Of a stretch of DNA of 46,449 nucleotides, positions 43,438-46,449 are shown piece by piece (the stretch's first letter is position 1; every line of letters begins with the position of its first letter). Source of the stretch: Bradyrhizobium centrolobii (GTDB lineage Bacteria > Pseudomonadota > Alphaproteobacteria > Rhizobiales > Xanthobacteraceae); NCBI RefSeq assembly GCF_001641635.1, contig NZ_LUUB01000063.1, positions 149,515 through 195,963 on the forward strand. The letters are read 5' to 3'. A model generated the notes under the pieces. It saw nothing but the letters and a program-made list of their open reading frames with translations, was not told the DNA's origin and searched no databases. Made by a program: the position numbers and the translations under genes.

Positions 43438-44403
43438 CTATTCGCTGCGGGGGATGCGACATTGCATGATGCAATGCAGCCCGGTCTTCAGGTACGAGAT
43501 CTCGCTCTTGCCGTCGAAGGCCGTTAGTGCCGACTTCAGCAGTTTGGTGCCGAAGCCGGGCGCGGACACTTTGTCGACGCTCGGGCCCTCGGTTTCGTCC
43601 CAGGTGATGGTCAGGCGATCGTCGCTGACGGTCCAGGACACCTGCAACAGTCCGCGCGGCGAAGAGAACGCGCCGTATTTGCCCGCATTGGTGGCGAGCT
43701 CATGAAACATCAGTGACAGCGTCACCGCGAGCTTTGCCGGCAGGAACAGCCGTTCGCCGTTGAGGGTGAAGCGGACATGGCCGTAGGGGCCGAGCTCCGA
43801 GATCAGGAGGTCACGGATGTCGCAGCCGGTATTGTCGATCCGCGAGATCAGGTCGTCGGTCGCGGCCAGCGATCGCAACCGCGGGTCGATCCGGGACCAG
43901 ACCTGCGGCTGTTCGTGTAGCACCTGATGCAGCACGGCATGCACGGTCGAGAGCTTGTTCTTCAGCCGGTGCTGGAGCTCAGCGACCAGGAGCTTGCGAT
44001 AGTCCTCTTCCTCGATCAGGCGCTTGGCGATCCGGCGCTGCTCGACCAGCATCGCGCGATAATGCTCGACGCCCCAGATGGTGAGCGCACAGACGGCCCA
44101 ATAGAGCGCCAGCAGGGCAAATCTTGCGCGATCCGCAAAGGCGTCGCCGAAGTTCAGGACGACGCCGAGCACGCCGCCGACGATTGCGGTCAAGATGCCG
44201 ATCCGAAAGCCCCCGAACGCGGCGGCGAAGAACACGGCCGGGAAATACGGCGTGAAGTACACGTCGGGGCGCACATGCGCGAGGCCCCAGCGCGCCAGCG
44301 TTGCCAGCAGCAGGCAGACCGCCGCGAAGACGAGGCTCAAGCCGAGCGACGGCGGTGCCACGCCCTGCCAGCCCTTCCGGAATTGGTCGACCAGCTTCAC
44401 CAT
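43438..44403 (-). CDS. HWE/HisKA_2-type sensor histidine kinase with DUF4118 membrane domain
   Basis: 321 residues. The N-terminal DUF4118-like region has four hydrophobic helices (LSLVFAAVCLLLATLARWGL, YFTPYFPAVFFAAAFGGFRIG, ILTAIVGGVLGVVL, FALLALYWAVCALTIW). After a short coil comes the phosphoacceptor H145 in AELQHRLKNKLSTVHAVL, then the N box HELATNAGKYGA, the W.E signature WDETEGP and the G box GFGTKLL. This family often acts with PhyR/NepR general stress signalling in alphaproteobacteria, but no phyR is nearby. It is divergent from the SDR gene. Confidence 0.92.
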   Translation of the reverse strand: MVKLVDQFRKGWQGVAPPSLGLSLVFAAVCLLLATLARWGLAHVRPDVYFTPYFPAVFFAAAFGGFRIGILTAIVGGVLGVVLNFGDAFADRARFALLALYWAVCALTIWGVEHYRAMLVEQRRIAKRLIEEEDYRKLLVAELQHRLKNKLSTVHAVLHQVLHEQPQVWSRIDPRLRSLAATDDLISRIDNTGCDIRDLLISELGPYGHVRFTLNGERLFLPAKLAVTLSLMFHELATNAGKYGAFSSPRGLLQVSWTVSDDRLTITWDETEGPSVDKVSAPGFGTKLLKSALTAFDGKSEISYLKTGLHCIMQCRIPRSE

Positions 44404-44582
44404 GCGCTGCCCAACACTACTGCGCGTTCGAAAATCGAGCCGCAGGTGAGAATGTTACGCATGTCGCCACCGCAAGCATAGCTTGCCTTGCCCGCGGCGG
44501 GCAGGGATAGTGGTCGTTGCGGCCACGGCATCGACCGGTATCCGCCAATTGGCATCAAATAGTTCGAAAACGGGAACATTCC

Positions 44583-45422
44583 ATGGGTAGGCTGGACGGC
44601 AAGGTTGCGGTGATCACCGGTGCGACGAGCGGAATCGGACTGCGTACGGCCGAAGTCTTCGTTGCCGAAGGTGCCAAAATTGTGATCGCAGGGCGGCGTA
44701 TACCGGAGGGCGAGGCGCTGGCGCAGCAACTCGGCGCCGCCTGCATCTTCCGCCAGACGGACGTGACGGTCGAAGAGCAGATGCGCGCGCTGATTGCGCT
44801 CGCGGTGGAAAAATTCGGCCGGATCGACTGCCTCTTCAACAATGCCGGCGGGCCGGCGCAGACCGGCGGCATCGAGGGTCTCGAGGTCGAGCGGTTCGAC
44901 GCGGCGATGGCGACGCTGGTGCGTAGCGTGATGCTCGGCATGAAGCATGCCGCGCCCTACATGAAGAAGCAGGGTTCTGGCAGCATCATCAACAATGGCA
45001 GTATCGCTGGCCGCCTCGCCGGCTTCTCCTCCTCGATGGTCTATGGCGCGGCCAAGGCGGCGGTGATCCATCTCACCAAATGCGTGGCGATGGAGCTCGG
45101 CGAGTCCAACGTGCGGGTCAACTCGATCTCGCCCGGTGCGATCGCGACCGGGATTTTCGGCAAGGCGCTGGGGCTGTCGACCGAGGCTGCGGAGAAGACG
45201 CCGGCGGTGATGCGCGAGGTCTACAAGAGCGCACAGCCGATCCCGCGTGCGGGCCTCCCCGACGACATTGCACATGCCGCCGTGTTCCTGGCGAGCGACG
45301 AGTCGAGCTTCATCAACGGCCACGATCTCGTCGTCGACGGCGCCATCACCGGCGGCCGCAACTGGAGCCAGCAGCAGCAGGGCTATGTCGCGCTGCGCAA
45401 GGCGTTCGACCAGGGGGCGTAG
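44583..45422 (+). CDS. SDR family NAD(P)-dependent oxidoreductase
   Basis: A classical short-chain dehydrogenase, 279 residues. Cofactor motif TGATSGIG (12-19), NNAGG (86-90), catalytic Ser140 (NNGSIAG), Tyr154 and Lys158 (YGAAK), then NVRVNSISPGAIATG. After IVIAGRR, the Arg pair at the end of beta-2 suggests NADP preference. The C-terminus (GGRNWSQQQQGYVALRKAF) is longer than the minimal fold. GGGAAC precedes ATG 44583. Substrate unknown; the divergent kinase shares the promoter region. Confidence 0.9.
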   Translation: MGRLDGKVAVITGATSGIGLRTAEVFVAEGAKIVIAGRRIPEGEALAQQLGAACIFRQTDVTVEEQMRALIALAVEKFGRIDCLFNNAGGPAQTGGIEGLEVERFDAAMATLVRSVMLGMKHAAPYMKKQGSGSIINNGSIAGRLAGFSSSMVYGAAKAAVIHLTKCVAMELGESNVRVNSISPGAIATGIFGKALGLSTEAAEKTPAVMREVYKSAQPIPRAGLPDDIAHAAVFLASDESSFINGHDLVVDGAITGGRNWSQQQQGYVALRKAFDQGA

Positions 45423-45442
45423 GGACCGCAAAGAAGGAATCC

Positions 45443-45543
45443 GTAGGGTAGGCAAAGGCGCGCTCTTCGCGCGCCGTGCCCACCAACGGTGCTCGAACCC
45501 GGAAAGAGACGTGGTGGGCGCGCTTCGCTTTGCCCATCCTACG
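45443..45543. repeat. Palindromic intergenic repeat, family D
   Basis: GTAGGGTAGGCAAAGGCGCG at the left faces CGCGCTTCGCTTTGCCCATCCTAC at the right (trimmed), with GTGCCCACCA facing TGGTGGGCGC inside. It lies between the convergent SDR and MmcB genes. Confidence 0.8.
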
Positions 45544-45546
45544 AAC

Positions 45547-46038
45547 TCATTCCCAAAAATCCGCGTGCCCCTGCGGATCGACCAGCCGGTTGATCCTGAG
45601 CGCGGCCGCCATCGCAAAGCGCACTGTCATCTGCTTGCGCGTGGGCGCGGGCAGCTTGTGCTCGGGCGCCTCGCAGTGCAGATGCGCGCCATAGGCATCC
45701 GCAATGATCAGGCCCGTGCCCTCCGGAAAGATTTCGCAAGGAAGATCCTGCGTGAAGGCGAAGAACAGCCGGTCGCAATGGGCGCGGTATTCGTGCCATT
45801 TCTGATCGGCGCGCAAATCCTCGACCGACGACTTGATCTCGACGATCCAGATCTCGCCGCGCTCATTCAACGCCACCAGGTCAGCGCGCCGGCCAGACGG
45901 CAGCGGCAATTCGCTGATGCAGGAAAAGCCGAGCGAGCGCAGCAGCCGCGCCGTGCCGCGCGCGATCGCCAGCGCCGTCTCCGACTGGCGGCGGTCCGGC
46001 GGCGGCACGGGCGCGATGTTGCGGGCGGTGTTGTCCAT
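45547..46038 (-). CDS. mmcB: MmcB family DNA repair protein
   Basis: 163 residues, PD-(D/E)xK nuclease-like fold. The core is a helix TALAIARGTARLLRSLGF, E43, then RRADLVALNERGEIWIVEIKSS with D53, E67 and K69 as the classic D...ExK residues. MmcB in Caulobacter is an SOS-regulated protein linked to mitomycin C resistance, acting with the ImuABC mutasome. The start MDNTARNIAP is followed by a Pro-rich stretch. No SOS box is obvious upstream, though bases 46039-46110 are short. It stands alone. Confidence 0.88.
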   Translation of the reverse strand: MDNTARNIAPVPPPDRRQSETALAIARGTARLLRSLGFSCISELPLPSGRRADLVALNERGEIWIVEIKSSVEDLRADQKWHEYRAHCDRLFFAFTQDLPCEIFPEGTGLIIADAYGAHLHCEAPEHKLPAPTRKQMTVRFAMAAALRINRLVDPQGHADFWE

Positions 46039-46110
46039 GGGGCAAGTCTAACCGATTCCGCGGTGCGCGCACACCTTCGAGAGTGACGGACGATATCGCC
46101 CATCTCCGCT

Positions 46111-46204
46111 GTCGTCCCGGCGACGGCCGGGACCCATAACCCCAGGGGGTAGTTGTGGCGCGAGCGCGTAACCCCCAGTCTTCGCCAAACTCCATCCTGT
46201 GGTT
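46111..46204. repeat. Palindromic intergenic repeat, family B copy 4, interrupted
   Basis: It starts GTCGTCCCGGCGACGGCCGG and continues to CAGTCTTCGCCAAACTCCAT and CCTGTGGTT, matching copy 2 up to that point. The expected right arm (GGGTCCCGGCCTTCGCC...) is absent and IS110 sequence begins instead. Confidence 0.85.
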
Positions 46205-46449
46205 GATGGTGTGGACGGCCCCCTACGGCATCAGTGTGCCAGAATGAGGTTGTCGAAATCTCAGACATGGGAGCCGTCCGTGAGCCAGATTATCCGCATT
46301 GGGATGGATACGTCGAAGTATATTTTTCAATTGCATGGGGTTGATGCATCGGAATCGGTCGTGCTTCGCAAGCGGCTGAGCCGCAAGGCGATGCTGGCGT
46401 TTTTTGCCAAGCTGCCGCCGACGGTGGTGGTGATCGAGGCCTGCGGGGC
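46205..46449 (+). mobile_element. IS110-family insertion sequence, left part (runs off the window)
   Basis: About 75 bases of noncoding left end precede the transposase start. The left boundary is set where homology to the family B repeat stops, near 46205. The right end is outside the window, so length and end structure are unknown. Confidence 0.8.
46280..46449 (+). CDS. IS110-family transposase (N-terminal fragment in window)
   Basis: A GTG start opens a frame reading SQIIRIGMDTSKYIFQLHGV, then LRKRLSRKAMLAFFAKLPP and VVVIEACG, to the end of the window. This is the RuvC-like DEDD domain of IS110 transposases: the first Asp in IGMDTSK and the Glu in VVIEACG are the first two catalytic acids. 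The frame is open through the 56 visible codons. Truncated only by the window edge as far as can be seen. Confidence 0.9.
   Translation, partial: MSQIIRIGMDTSKYIFQLHGVDASESVVLRKRLSRKAMLAFFAKLPPTVVVIEACG

Overview
The window reads as a chromosomal stretch of a high-GC alphaproteobacterium, most likely Bradyrhizobium or a close relative in the Nitrobacteraceae. Support comes from tandem DUF3551 genes, an MmcB-type DNA repair gene, an isoquinoline-oxidoreductase-like gene pair, an HWE-type histidine kinase, many branched-chain-type transport genes, and several families of palindromic intergenic repeats of a kind typical of that genus. The assignment is inferred from gene content; no 16S gene is present.

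Left part (1-19.4 kb): mostly core-like genes. In order they are a polysaccharide-export lipoprotein; a minus-strand run of hydrolases and small proteins; a two-gene molybdenum hydroxylase operon (4349-7122) ending in a strong terminator; an HD-GYP protein; a minus-strand acyl-CoA synthetase and VOC protein; a Bug/TctC-type binding protein; two tandem DUF3551 genes; an ArsR/SRPBCC/DUF899 operon with a palindromic operator lying over the first start codon; and a secreted trypsin-like protease. Then comes a compact operon (16380-18869) of a membrane protein, a winged-helix regulator, a cis-prenyltransferase paralogue and a Tag-like protein. It carries two near-identical ACTTTG-N5-CAAAGT palindromes, one in the promoter region and one across the prenyltransferase start codon.

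Middle part (about 19.4-26.5 kb): an accessory, gene-poor region. It holds a methyltransferase, a membrane protein made of three repeated helical hairpins, a few small proteins, three copies of a hairpin-bearing repeat, and two decayed 3' tails of serine recombinase genes. It ends in an intact large serine recombinase whose last 30 bases run into the 3' end of a tRNA-Arg(CCG) gene. This looks like a site where elements have integrated repeatedly.

Right part (26.5-46.4 kb): a diguanylate cyclase and a large GGDEF-EAL protein in one operon, then a catabolic or uptake cluster on the minus strand. That cluster has a complete branched-chain-type ABC transporter (livM, livH, livF, livG and binding protein), a fused CoA-transferase with an extra C-terminal domain, an MHS-family transporter preceded by a good sigma-54 promoter, and the gene for a sigma-54 activator directly upstream. 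After it come another GGDEF-EAL protein, an HWE histidine kinase, an SDR dehydrogenase and MmcB. The window ends inside an IS110-family element that has cut one of the palindromic repeats in two. Four of the genes here act on cyclic di-GMP (HD-GYP, GGDEF, two GGDEF-EAL), so signalling is a recurring theme.
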